Origin: Aquarana catesbeiana
Lineage: Eukaryota; Chordata; Amphibia; Anura; Ranidae
Assembly (NCBI RefSeq): GCF_042186555.1
Contig: NC_133336.1
Span: 191,572,251-191,636,250 of the forward strand
Reading direction: 5' to 3'
DNA: 64,000 bases
In this document: positions 11,027 to 21,407 of the stretch, piece by piece
Layout of the letters: each line of letters begins with the position of its first letter
Numbering within the stretch: position 1 is the first letter of the stretch
The notes under the pieces: model-generated
What the model saw: the letters and a program-made list of their open reading frames with translations, nothing else
Told to the model about the DNA's origin: nothing
Databases searched by the model: none
Program-made: the position numbers and the translations under genes

Positions 11027-11139
11027 CTGCAAACACAATCAATAAGAAACCAATAACTACCAATGTATACTTTCACTTTCTCTTTCCCCTATTTGGAGAA
11101 AGAGACCTAGACACAGGAAGGTACAACAAAGCTCCTTAC
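11027..11139 (-). other. Predicted 5'UTR intron of the DIRS transcript
   Basis: On the minus strand a donor (tctgag|gtaagg at 11140/11139) and an acceptor (gattgtgtttgcag, ending at 11027) frame a 113-nt interval directly upstream of the predicted gag start exon (11026-10965). Splicing is inferred from site quality only. Confidence 0.5.
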
Positions 11140-11140
11140 C

Positions 11141-11795
11141 TCAGAAGCCAGAGAGATGGACACAGGGAAGCCGCTGCCTGAGCGAAAGAGCATCCCAAAG
11201 CATAGCTGTATGTGACAGCTATTTGAATCTGCCGCCTGTGATGACGTCATCGCGGCCACAGCGTCCCTGTGCAGTTGCCGTCATCGCGCGCAGACTGCGC
11301 AGGTGCGAACCAAGCCTCGATCTCAATCGAGACTTCGCAGCTGCGCAGTCGGAGCGGGGAAGCGGCGGACTGGAACGCAGATGCGTCCCAGCCGCCATGG
11401 CCATAGGAAAAGGCATTTCGGACAAAACAAACACACACAACAGGCTGCCAAAAAAAAATTCATAGACAGAAGTATACATTACCACGGCACCTGAGGGGAT
11501 CCATCCTGGAATGGGAGCAAGAGGAGCGCTCACCGCACGACCGGGGTAATAATGAGGGAGGCCTCCCGCTAATAGCTGGGACGATTGGCCGAGATGCCGC
11601 TCCCCAGCCAATGGCCGGTATAATCAGCTCTTCAGGCATCAGAGTGAACCCCGTATGTCCGCCCTGCTAATAGCTGGGGACGCTGGACTCCAACAAGACA
11701 CCGCCATCATCAAACACGTGCGAACCACCAGGACTGGATCCACAAAACTTCATAAGGTAAGAGATACACTTGGTCCTAGGAGGAGGACAAAAAAA
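11141..11795 (-). other. DIRS 5' non-coding region
   Basis: Between the right terminal repeat and the predicted first introns. GC-rich with several short frames and no protein domain. It probably holds the promoter and leader of the element; no specific motif is claimed. Confidence 0.5.
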
Positions 11796-11902
11796 GGAAC
11801 ACAGTCTCTGTCTAGAAGCAAAGATTTATGGGAGTGGGGTCCTATGAGGTATGAGAGGCGGGATTAACCCATACGTAGGCTGCCATGGAGTCTGTCAGGA
11901 AA
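11796..11902 (-). repeat. DIRS right terminal inverted repeat
   Basis: Reverse complement of 6269-6375, including 'ccatacgtaggctgccatgg'. Ends 'ctgtcaggaaa' directly against the flank 'tgaatatttc'. Confidence 0.9.
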
Positions 11903-12435
11903 TGAATATTTCAAAACATAACACAGGACCATGATTTATAATTAAAAAATAAATGAACAAACATGTGCAAAAATGTGTATTTTTGTGTGTGTCTATATAT
12001 GTTATTCCTAAAACCCCGCTTACACCCAGTGTAGCCTGAACATGCTTTTTACACACTTTTCTTATGCGTGTTTCTCACGCGTCACACATTAGTGCAGCTC
12101 ATTTACTTTAATGGACTTCCCTGAGGGCGACAAACATGCCAAAGGAGCTCCCAGACCTTTTCAGGCATTGAGCTTTGTGCTTTTTTAGTTGCACATTATG
12201 CAGTGTGGAGAAATGAGCGTCTGCTGGCTGCATTTGGAGCGTCATTAAGGAATAATGGCACCGCCAGCGCAATGTGCGCTTTTCACACGTTCCCAGAACA
12301 TGCAGATGTGAATACAGCCTAAAAATGGTAAGCAGGTGCTTGCGGGGAGTCATTGAATGTATTTCTGCCATTGTATTAATTGCAATGTGTAACTACTGTA
12401 TCTGAACAAAGAACACTAGAAAGGAGATACGGGAC
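11903..12435. repeat. Right flank of the DIRS insertion, dispersed repeat
   Basis: 11903-12110 parallels 2550-2755 (shared 'tatatatgttattcctaaaa' and 'agtgtagcctgaacatgc'). 12110-12435 shows no gene or recognised repeat. Confidence 0.65.
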
Positions 12436-13210
12436 TTTATCCACTTAAAGACCAGGCCTCTTTTTTAGATGTGTTGTTTACAAGTTAAAAACTCTTTTTT
12501 TTTTTTTTTTGCTAGAAAATTACTTAGAACCCCCAAACATTATACATTTTTTTCTAACACCCTAGAGAATAAAATGGCGGTGGTTGAAATACTTTCTGTC
12601 ACAGCGTATTTGCGCAGGGGTCTTACAAGCGCACTTTTTGGAAAAAATACACTTTTTTGAATTAAAAAATAAGACAACAATAAAGTGAGCCCATTTTTTT
12701 TTATATTGTGAAAGATAATGATACGCCGAGTAAATTGATACTCAACATGTCACACTTCAAAATTGCGCCCGCTCGTGAAATGGCGACAAATTTTTACCCT
12801 TAAAAATCTCCATAGGCGACGTTTAAAAAATTCTACAGGTTGCATGTTTTGAGTTACAGAGGAGGTCTAGGACTAGAATTATTGCTCTCACTCTACCAAT
12901 CGCGGCCATACCGCACATGTATGGTTTGAACACCGTTTTCATATACGTATGCGTTCGCTTCTGCACGCGAGCTCGGCGAGACGGGGAGCGTTTAAAGTTT
13001 TTTTTTTCTTATTTATTTTACCTTTTATTTTTTATTTTTACACTGTTTTTAAAAAAAAATAAAAAATGTGTCACTTTTATTCCTATTACAAGGAATGTAA
13101 ACGTCCCTTGTAATAGAAAAAAGCATGACAGGACCTCTTAAATATGAGATCTGGGGTCAAAAAGATCTCAGATCTCATATTTACACTAAAATGCAATAAA
13201 GAAAATAAAA
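12436..13210 (+). repeat. Dispersed repeat family B, plus copy
   Basis: Begins 'ttatccacttaaagaccagg' and follows the same order of landmarks as 4900-5655. No coding sequence. Confidence 0.7.
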
Positions 13211-13627
13211 AGAAAATACAAATTGTCAGTTTGTCATATCATATGTCATAGTGTAGGACCCGCTGATAATGGGGTACTTTGACACAGTAATAGGCTTAAG
13301 CACTATATGGCCATATGATGTGACCAAATCCCCATGTTTTTGCTTATTTGCTGAATATGTTCAGTTGTTTTAAATAGCCTTGCAGGATTTAAATGTCACT
13401 TTTGTATGTGTGCGCTGTAATCTTTTGTTCTGTTTGCAATAAAACAGAAAAAAAAACACTTTCAATGGTATAGTTAACGAATAAAAAGGGGAATACTTTT
13501 TTATTCTTTACATACATGGTAATATAATGTATTGTATGTAGGAATTTAAATTTAAATGTACAAAGCCATCACCTATGCTTTTTTACCGGAGTGACTGGTA
13601 TTTGCAATAAATAATAGTTGCATCCCA
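13211..13627. repeat. Duplicate of the 5656-5870 flank, then unassigned sequence
   Basis: About 13225-13435 is nearly identical to about 5660-5870. 13440-13627 is AT-rich and unassigned. Confidence 0.65.
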
Positions 13628-13953
13628 TGTAGCATGCCCGCAGTCTCTGACCTTCCCCTGTATTATGTCTGCAGTCTCTGACCGTCTCTTGAATCATGTC
13701 TGCATTCTCTGACCATCTCCTGTAGTATGTCTGCAGTCTTTGACATTATGTCCGCAGTCTCTGACCATATCCTGTATTATGTCTGTAGTCTGTGACCATC
13801 TCCTGTAGTATGTCTGCAGTCTCTGACCATCCCCTGTATGTAGTCTCTGACCATCTCCTGTAGTCTGTCTGCAGTCTCTGACCATCTCTTGTATTAGGTC
13901 CACAGTCTCTGACGATCTCTTGTATTATGTCCACAGTCTCTGACCATCTCCTG

Positions 13954-15438
13954 CATAGCTGCCAACTGTCCCGGATTTCCCGGGACATTCCCGGGACTTG
14001 GACTTCATTCCCGGATTTGTTGTGTCCCGGGAAATGTCCCGAATTTGAATCCGCCGCCGCCACCACCGCCGCCGCCGCCGCTGCCGCTAGAGGTCGGCGG
14101 CCGGCGGAGCCATTTTGTTGAAGTTCAGGAAGACGGCTGGGGGGGGGCTAGACGAAGCTTCTGCGTCGCCGCCCACCCCCTGCCCCGCTCCGCCTCGGCC
14201 CGCCCCGCTCCGCCTCGCCCCGCCCCGCTCCGCCTCGCCCCGCTCCGCCTTGGCCCGCCTACCCCCCGCCCCGCTGCCAGTCTGATATGGAAAGGGGCGG
14301 GGGTTCTAGGTGGGGGGGAGCGCGCGCACCGCTGTGGGACACCTGAGGTGAGTGGGGGGGGGCACTGGGGACACCTGATGTGAGGGGGGGGCACTGGGGA
14401 CACCTGATGTGAGGGGGGGCACTGGGGACACCTGATGTGAGTGGGGGGGGGCACTGGGGACACCTGATGTGAGTGGGGGGGCACTGGGGACTCCTGATGT
14501 GAGTGGGGGGGGCACTGGGGACACCTGATGTGAGGGGGGGGCACTGGGGACACCTGATGTGAGGGGGGGGCACTGGGGACACCTGATGTGAGGGGGGGCA
14601 CTGGGGACACCTGATGTGAGGGGGGGGGCACTGGGGACTCCTAATGTGAGGGGGGGCTCCGCCGGGGACTCCTGATGTGAGGGGGGCTCCGCCGGGGACT
14701 CCTGATGTGAGGGGGGCTCCGCCGGGGACTCCTGATGTGAGGGGGGGCTCCGCCGGGGACTCCTGGTGTGAGGGGGGGCTCCGCCGGGGACTCCTGATGT
14801 GAGGGGGGGGCTCCGCCGGGGACACCTGATGTGAGGGGGAGCTCCGCCGGGGACATCTGATGCAAGGACGGACTCTGCTCGGACATCTGAAGCAAGGACG
14901 GACGGCTGGTGGCAGGCGACGTGGCAGGTGACACACTCGGGGATCCCACTGATTCTGCATTATGGTGAGTTGAATGATTTCATTTTATATTACAATGTAA
15001 TAATAGAAATAATGCGCTTCAATCATCCTGACACCATAACAACCATGGTGCCGGATTGATTGAAGTGCTAACACCAGGTGTTTGGAGTATCTTTATCTGC
15101 TGATTGTTAAACTTTCTAGAATACACATATTTCTATTGTGTAGGATCTGGGGCTGCTGTCCCGTCATTTCCCTCTCTCTCCCCCTCTCTCCCCCTCTCCA
15201 TCCCTCATTCATTTCAGACTCTAACCATACCCTCTAGAGCCACGCCCATTTAAGCCACGCCCACAATTTCACGTAAACCACGCCCATTTTTCGCCACAGC
15301 GCGCTTCGCGCGCCGCACTTATCTATTTTTGCTAGGCCACGCCTGCTGACGAATGCCCCGCCCCCTAATTATTGGACAGCTCCGCCTACAGCCACAAAAG
15401 TGTCCCACATTTTTTTTTTTACAATGTTGGCAACTATG
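13954..15438. mobile_element. TIR DNA transposon, 1485 bp, with 6-bp target duplication
   Basis: Termini CATAGCTGCCAAC and GTTGGCAACTATG (one mismatch in 13), flanked by CTCCTG on both sides (13948-13953, 15439-15444). The sequence next to the left end is rich in 'cccggg' palindromes. It carries an internal ~30-bp minisatellite and no transposase. A 6-bp duplication does not fit hAT (8 bp) or Tc1 (TA); the superfamily is left open. Confidence 0.75.
14340..14880. repeat. G-rich minisatellite, ~30-bp unit, ~18 copies, two sub-arrays
   Basis: Units 'ggcactggggacacctgatg' with runs of 6-9 G (14340-14640), then a variant with 'ggctccgccggggactcctg' (14640-14860). G tracts on one strand could form G-quadruplexes. 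Proline-rich frames antisense to it are artefacts of the repeat. Confidence 0.9.
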
Positions 15439-15770
15439 CTCCTGTATTATGCCTGCAGTCTCTGACCAGTTCCAGTATTATGTCCGCAGTCTCTGACCAT
15501 CTCTTGTATTATGTCCACAGTCTCTGACCATCTGCTGTAATAAGTCCACAGTCTATGACCATCTCCTGTAGTCTGTCTGCAGTCTCTGACCATCTCCTGT
15601 ACCATGTCCTCAGTCTCTGACCATCTCCTGTACCATGTCTGCGGTCTCTGACCATCTCCTGTATTATGTCTGCAGTCTCTGACCATCTCCTGTATTTTGC
15701 CTGCAGTCTTTGACCAACTCTTTTAGTATGTCCACAGTTTGGCTACCTCCTGTTGTGTGACCAAAGCCTC

Positions 15771-16047
15771 TGATCATTTCTAGTCTGCAGTTTCTGACTA
15801 TACTTGCAGCTCTCTGACTTGTTTCTATAGTGTTATACTAAATGTTATGGCTCCCTATGTCTAGAAGGTTCACCGGCTGTGCTTTGTGCTTAATGGTGTG
15901 TAGTAACTCAATGCAGCCATCCCTCAGAAGGTGGGAAATAGTAGACATAAGAAAAAAGTAAAAAATGTGAATAGCTGATTGTTGTGGGTTATATAGTAGA
16001 AGGCCGCACCTGATTGGATATAAATCTATGGAATAATAAGTTAAACC
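15771..16047. other. No gene recognised
   Basis: Unique-looking sequence between the minisatellite and the next transposon. Confidence 0.5.
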
Positions 16048-17275
16048 TAGGGTTGTCCCGATACCGATACTAGTATCGGTATCGGCACCGATACCTAGCA
16101 TTTGCCCAAGTACTTGTACTCGGGCAAATGCTCCCGATGCTTCCCCCGATACCTGGAAGTCAGCAGCGATCGGCGCGTGGGGGAGTTACAAGATTCTCCC
16201 CCAGCGGCTGTCGGCTGCTTCAGTGACATACAGCGGTGATCGGTCACCGCTGACTGTCACTGCATCCTCCTCCATGCCCCCTCTGTTCCTCTGTCCCTCT
16301 CCGCTGCCCCCCTCCGTTCCTCTCTTCTTCTCTGTTCCCCTCCGCTGTCCCCTCCGTTCCTCTCTCCTTCTCTGTGCCTCTCCGCTGTCCCCTCCGTTCC
16401 TCTCTCCTTCTCTGTCCCCCTCCATTCCTCTCTCCTTCTCTGTCCCCCTCCGTTCCTCTCTCCTTCTCTGTGCCTCTCGGCTGTCCCCTCCGTTCCTCTC
16501 TCCTTCTCTGTCCCCCTCCATTCCTCTCTCCTTCTCTGTCCCCCTCCATTCCTCTCTCCTTCTCTGTCCCCCTCCGTTCCTCTCTCCTTCTCTGTGCCTC
16601 TCCGCTGTCCCCTCCGTTCCTCTCTCCTTCTCTGTTCCCCTCCGTTCCTCTCTCCTTCTCTGTGCCTCTCCGCTGTCCCCTCCGTTCCTCTCTCCTTCTC
16701 TGTCCCCCTCCGTTCTCCCCCTCCGTTCCGCCGTCCTCCTCCTCCTTCCTTTGTGAATGGACAGAGTCAGCTGACTCTGTCCATTCACAAAACTGAAACA
16801 TTGTAATCTCCTGTGATTACAATGTGTCAGTTTATGAATGGAGAGGAGCCGCTGTCTTCTCTCCATTCATTCTCAGTGCAGCTGAGGCTGCAGAGAAAGA
16901 GACTGGGGAATCTCTATCCTCGGTCTCTTTCTCTGTCTCAAGGGGGAGATATCAGAGGTCTGTTAAGACCCCTGATATCTCACCAAAGCCCCCCAACAGG
17001 GCTGATTAAAAAAAAAAATATATCTATAGTGCAATAAAGAATAAAAAAAAAATTATTGTTAAAAATTGTAAATTAAAAAAAAAAACCCCCACACACAAAC
17101 ACCGTTCACCCCCCCCCCCCCCAAAAAAAAAAAAAGCCCTGTTAAAAAAAAAAAAAAAAAAAACACTGTCACGTGACATAAAAAAAAAGTATCGGTATTC
17201 GGTATCGGCGAGTACTTGAAAAAAAGTATCGGTACTTGTACTCGGTCCTAAAAAAGTGGTATCGGGACAACTCTA
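16048..17275. mobile_element. Non-autonomous hAT-like transposon, 1228 bp, with 8-bp target duplication
   Basis: Ends TAGGGTTGTCCCGATACC and (reverse) GGTATCGGGACAACTCTA, flanked by identical GTTAAACC (16040-16047 and 17276-17283). Sub-terminal 'atcggtat' motifs are repeated in both orientations. The interior contains a pyrimidine minisatellite (16270-16735) and a palindrome at 16750-16791 centred on 'gtcagctgac'. No transposase. Confidence 0.88.
16270..16735. repeat. Pyrimidine-rich minisatellite
   Basis: Repeats of 'ccgttcctctctccttctct' alternating with 'gtccccctc' and 'gtgcctctccgctgtcccct' over ~465 bp. Arg/Glu-rich and Pro/Ser/Leu-rich frames here are repeat artefacts. Confidence 0.9.
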
Positions 17276-17510
17276 GTTAAACCTTTGCAATACCTATCTA
17301 TTAGTAAATCTAAATGTGATTGTACAATCAGTTTGTAACACATGTGATCAGCTTTACTAATCTTAGTACATTGCTGCATGCCCTATTATATAAAGGCCCA
17401 TATGTTATGTATCTTCATAAGTAGTATAATTTTCCCCACAATCTTTAATGTGGAACTAAAATTACACAAAAAAAATTGCACAAAGCTCCTTCTCTTGCTC
17501 CAGGTGTAGG

Positions 17511-17690
17511 TAGGGTTGCCACCTCATCCATTTTAAACTAAAACACCTTTGAATTACACAGGTTCTGAGGCAAATTTAATTCAGATAAGGCACCAAGTGA
17601 GTTTAATTACCATCTTAATCAGCCACAGAACCTGTGTAATCAATACTGTATGTGTTCCGTTTTAAAGGGATGAGGTGGCAACCCTACAGT
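17511..17690. mobile_element. Short hAT-like MITE, ~180 bp
   Basis: Terminal inverted repeats TAGGGTTGCCACCTCATCC and GGATGAGGTGGCAACCCTA. The 9-mer AGGTGTAGG occurs just outside both ends (17502-17510 and 17691-17699), consistent with an 8-9 bp duplication; the right boundary is uncertain by ~4 bases. Confidence 0.75.
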
Positions 17691-17986
17691 AGGTGTAGGC
17701 CTCGGGTAAACAGGGTGTCTGTTTAGTCTCTCTGAACAACTTTTCTTAAGGACAAGGCCTATTTCTGACACCTGTTGTTTACAAGTTAAAATCCTTTCTT
17801 TTTGCTAGAAAATTACGTAGAACCCCCAAACATTATATATTTTTTTGTAGCAGACCCCCTAGGGAATAAAATGGAGATCATTGCAATACTTTATGTCGCA
17901 TCGTATTTGTGCAGCGATCTTATAAACACAGTTTTTTTTTTTTTTAAATATACACTTTTTTGAACTAAAAAATAAGAAAACAGTAA

Positions 17987-18241
17987 GTGCCGGTTCACAC
18001 AGGGGCGGCACGACTTGCAGGTCGCCTCAGCGAGGCGACCTGCAAACGACTTCCGAGGCGACTTGCAAAACGACTTCTGTATAGAAGTCTATGCAAGTCG
18101 CCCCCAAAGTAGTACAGGAACCTTTTTCTAAGTCGGAGCGACTTGCGTCGCTCCTATTAGAATGGTTCCGTAGCACAGAACGGGAGGCGACTTGTCAGGC
18201 GACTAGGTCGCCTGACAAGTCGCCCCTATGTGAACCGAGCC
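17987..18241. mobile_element. PIF/Harbinger-like MITE, 255 bp
   Basis: Imperfect inverted ends (GTGCCGGTTCACACAGGGGC and, reversed, GGCTCGGTTCACATAGGGGC) with TAA on both sides (17984-17986, 18242-18244). Internal inverted repeats on 'gcgacttg'. The flanks join to give the family B phrase 'acagtaaagt'. Confidence 0.82.
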
Positions 18242-18487
18242 TAAAGTTTGCCCAGTTTATTTCTATGATGTGAAAGATAATGTTCCGCCGAGTAAACTGA
18301 TACCTAACATTTCATGCTTCAAAATTGCGCCCGCTCTTGGAATGGCGAGAAACTTTTGCACTTAAAAATCTCCATAGAAGACGCTTAAAAATTTCTACAG
18401 GTTACCAGTTTTGAGTTACAGAGGAGGTCTTTAGCTAGAATTATTGATCTCACTGTAAAGATATAGGCCAGGAGCTGCAGGCGCAGC

Positions 18488-19600
18488 TTAACCACTTTAT
18501 TACCGGGCATTTTCACCCTCTTCCTGCCCAAGCTAATTTTCAGTTTTCAGCGCTGTCGCAATTTGAATGACAATTGCACGGTCATGCAACACTGTACCCA
18601 AATTAAATTTTTATCATTTTTTTCCCCACAAATAGAGCTTTATTTTGGTGGTATTTTATCATCTCCGCAGCTTTTATTTTTTGCGCTATAAACAAAAGAA
18701 GTGCGACAAGTTTGAAAAAAAAAAAAAAACACAATATTTTTTACTATTTGCTATAATAAATATCCCAATTTAAAAAAAAAAAAAAAAAAAAAATGTTTTC
18801 CTCATTTTCGGCCAATATGTATTCTTCTACATATTTTTGGTAAAAAAAATCGCAATAAGCGTATATTGATTGGTTTGCGCACAAGTTATAGTGTCTACAA
18901 AATAGGGGATAGTTTTATGGCATTTTTATCTTTTTTTTTTTTTTACTAGTAATGGCGGCGATCTGCAATTTTTATCGGGACTGCGACATTATGGCGGACA
19001 CATCAGACACTTTTCACACATTTTTGGAACCATTGGCATTTATACAGCGATCAGTGCTATAAAAATGCATTGATTACTGTAAAAATGTCACTGGCAGGGA
19101 AGGGGTTAACACCAGGGGACGATCAAGGTGTTACCTCAGTGTGTTTCTAATTGTGGGGGGAGGGGACCGACCTAGAGGAAGTGACGGGTCGTGGTTCCTA
19201 GCTTTTAGCTAGATCTGTCACTCATCACAGAACAGGGATTTGTGTGTTTACACACACACACGTCCCTGTTCTGCCTCTCGTGTCGCTTGTGGCCAGCGGT
19301 CATCGCTACCGTCTGCCACGAGCATCGGCGCCCCTGCAGTGCAGCGGGCACGTGTGCGCGCCTCCGGCTGTATAGTGATTGGTTTGTGCAAAAGTTATAG
19401 TGTCTACAAAATAAGGGATAGTTTTATGTCATATTTATTTATTTATTTTTTTTACTAGTAATGGCGGCGATCTGCGATTTTTATCGTGACTGTGACATTG
19501 CAGGGGGACATATCAGACACTTTTGATACCATTTTGGGACCATTCACATTTATACAGCGATCAGTGCTATATAAGTGCTAAATAAGAGAATAAAAGGGCT
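18488..19600 (+). repeat. TTAA-type piggyBac-like MITE (family A), right end eroded
   Basis: Starts TTAACCACTTTATTACCGGG and contains family A landmarks ('taatggcggcgatctgcaat', 'tatacagcgatcagtgctat'), the second set partly duplicated at 19380-19575. No right TTAA end is visible; family B resumes near 19732. Confidence 0.65.
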
Positions 19601-19959
19601 GCTATGGCCATTTAAACCCAAAGAAAGATGTTTGGTCTGCATTATTATAGTTTTTTAAGGGAGTCGTAAGTAGTAGTAAGGGTAATTGGGTAAGTGGCAC
19701 AGCAGTCGTAACATGGACAATACCGCAGTCATGATCGCGGCGACACCTCACGTGTGTTGTTTGAACACCATTTATATATGCGGAAACGACTTGCTTCTGC
19801 GCGTGAGCTCGGAGGGACGGGACACTTTTAAAATAAAATCTCATTTATTTTCCTTTTTATTTTTTATTTTTACACTGTCCCTTAAAAAAAAATAAAAAAT
19901 TGGGTCACTTTTATTCCTATTACAAGGAATGTAAACATTCCTTGTAATAGAAAAAAAAA

Positions 19960-20075
19960 CATCATTAGATTGTAAGCTAGTTGAGGGCAGGGACTGAATG
20001 TACAACCTATTTTTAAAGCGCTGCATAAATTGATGGCGCTATATAAGTCCCTGTAATAATAATAATAAATAAATG
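19960..20075 (+). repeat. LINE 3' end (Rex1/CR1-like), 5'-truncated
   Basis: 'tagattgtaagctagttgag' through 'gcgctatataag' to a (taa)n tail, similar to the 3' end of the LINE at 29092-29985. It splits the family B phrase 'agcatgacaggg'. Confidence 0.75.
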
Positions 20076-20401
20076 ACAGGGCCTCTTTAATATGAGATCT
20101 GGGGTCAAAAATACCTCGGACTTCACATTTACACTTAAAAGCAATAAAAAAAAAAAAAATGTCCTTTTTTTTTTCCTTTCAATAAAATAAAATTGTCCTT
20201 TTTAAGGCCGGAGGGCGGAAGTGACATTTGACATTGCTTCGGTCCTCCAAGGGCATAGAGTCGAGTGGGGCTATCATGCCCTCACTCTACTTCCTGCCCA
20301 TCCTTCCCGGTGATCGGATCATTTCCGCCGCTTCTAACGGCTCCAGTAAGTGGCCGAGAAGCCCAGGAGGTGGCGGAGGGGGGTGCACCACTCTCGCCGC
20401 A

Positions 20402-20517
20402 CATAAAAGTGATCTTGTGGCGAATCCGACGCTCAGACCACTTTTATGTGAAAGAGGCGCATAAAAGTGATCTTGTGGCGAATCCTCCGCTGAGACCACT
20501 TTTATGTGAAAGAGGAC
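20402..20517. repeat. 58-bp tandem duplication with internal palindrome
   Basis: Two adjacent copies beginning 'cataaaagtgatcttgtggc'. Each has 'cataaaagtg' at one side and 'cacttttatg' at the other, so each unit could fold. Confidence 0.85.
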
Positions 20518-20597
20518 CGCCAGACGTGAATAAAAACACTGGGCCTATGGCGGCTAAAACATCGACGTATATTCATGGTGGGCGGGCCAAGTGGTTA

Positions 20598-21407
20598 AAA
20601 GATACTTTAACTGCTGGGTATTACACACTTGTTTTAGGTGCTTTGTGTGTTAATGGATTCCACTGGAAGAATATTAATTTATTTATTCTGGTCAATGGAA
20701 AATGCATTAAACCCAATATTTTTATGCGCTAGGTGCAATAGAATATTATTTGGTTGTCTGCGGGCTGGTCGGTAAGTTAAGCTTTGTTTTTTCCCTTGGA
20801 TTTATCCTTGGCCTTGTTTGTAGCAATAGAATATTTGACTAGAAACCAATGTGAAATTCCACCTTGAAAAGTAAAGGATATGTTCACCTTTGGGAACATT
20901 TTTAGGGTGTAACGTGTAACATGTTCCCAATGCTGCAACGCCTCCCCGGTCTGCTGCATCTAGTGACAGCAAGCGCGGGATCTTCTCCCCCACTCGCTGT
21001 CACTATTTTAAAATAAACTCTCTGCCTGCCCGGGCCATGTCATTCATTCATTCACAGAGCTCTGTGAATGGGAAACTACAAGTACACAGCCTTTGCGGCT
21101 AGCCAACAGGCTAGTAATGTTCAATGAATCACCATGGCACTGTTGACTACTGTACAACTGTACTGTCCAACTACTCTGGTAGTCCATCGTCTCTTCCTGT
21201 CACTGTGTATCTGCCTGCCCGTATGAGGTACGAGCAGACAGATACACTGACAGTCTGCAGGAGTCCTGCATGGCACCCACGTTCTGCTGATTACGGGTGC
21301 AATGCTTTCCTGACTCCTAGTAAGAAAAAAAAAAAAAAATCCACATTTTTTACCTGCAAAAAGATGTGCATTTATTTTTATTTTTTTTTAAAACGTGAAC
21401 TTATCCT
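20598..21407. other. No gene recognised
   Basis: No domain, exon or terminal repeat was recognised. Contains an 'acagatacact'-type inverted motif near 21205-21250 and a poly-A/T stretch at 21320-21390. Confidence 0.5.

Larger units (their letters stand above)
6232..11902 (-). mobile_element. DIRS-type tyrosine-recombinase retrotransposon, ~5.7 kb, structurally complete
   Basis: Minus-strand element. Seen: terminal inverted repeats, an internal complementary region at the 3' side, and three overlapping long frames, gag (11008-9460), RT/RNase H/methyltransferase-like (9455-7560) and tyrosine recombinase (7713-6565). DIRS elements integrate by a tyrosine recombinase rather than a DDE integrase and leave no target-site duplication. 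Here the flanks ('...gaaaatataaa' and 'tgaatattt...') fuse to exactly the uninterrupted repeat at ~2535-2555, giving an empty-site comparison with no duplicated bases. No frame-breaking lesion was seen in any of the three frames, so the copy looks young. Confidence 0.93.
13628..15770. repeat. Minisatellite (~35-38-bp unit), split in two by a transposon
   Basis: Unit phrase 'tgcagtctctgaccatctcc' plus 'tgtattatgtc', about nine units at 13628-13953 and about nine at 15439-15770. Removing 13954-15438 and one 6-bp flank restores a continuous array. Confidence 0.9.
17742..20597 (+). repeat. Family B copy, heavily interrupted, ending at a TTAA terminus
   Basis: Starts 'cttaaggacaaggcctattt' and ends 'gcgggccaagtggttaa'. 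Family landmarks are split by a Harbinger-like MITE (17987-18241), a TTAA repeat (from 18488) and a LINE 3' end (~19960-20075). No gene. Confidence 0.65.

Noticed and set aside
14125..14960. Overlapping proline-rich minus-strand frames
   Set aside because: Antisense translation of the ~30-bp G-rich minisatellite.
16186..16866. Glu/Arg-rich and Pro/Ser/Leu-rich frames on both strands
   Set aside because: Products of a pyrimidine minisatellite inside a transposon.
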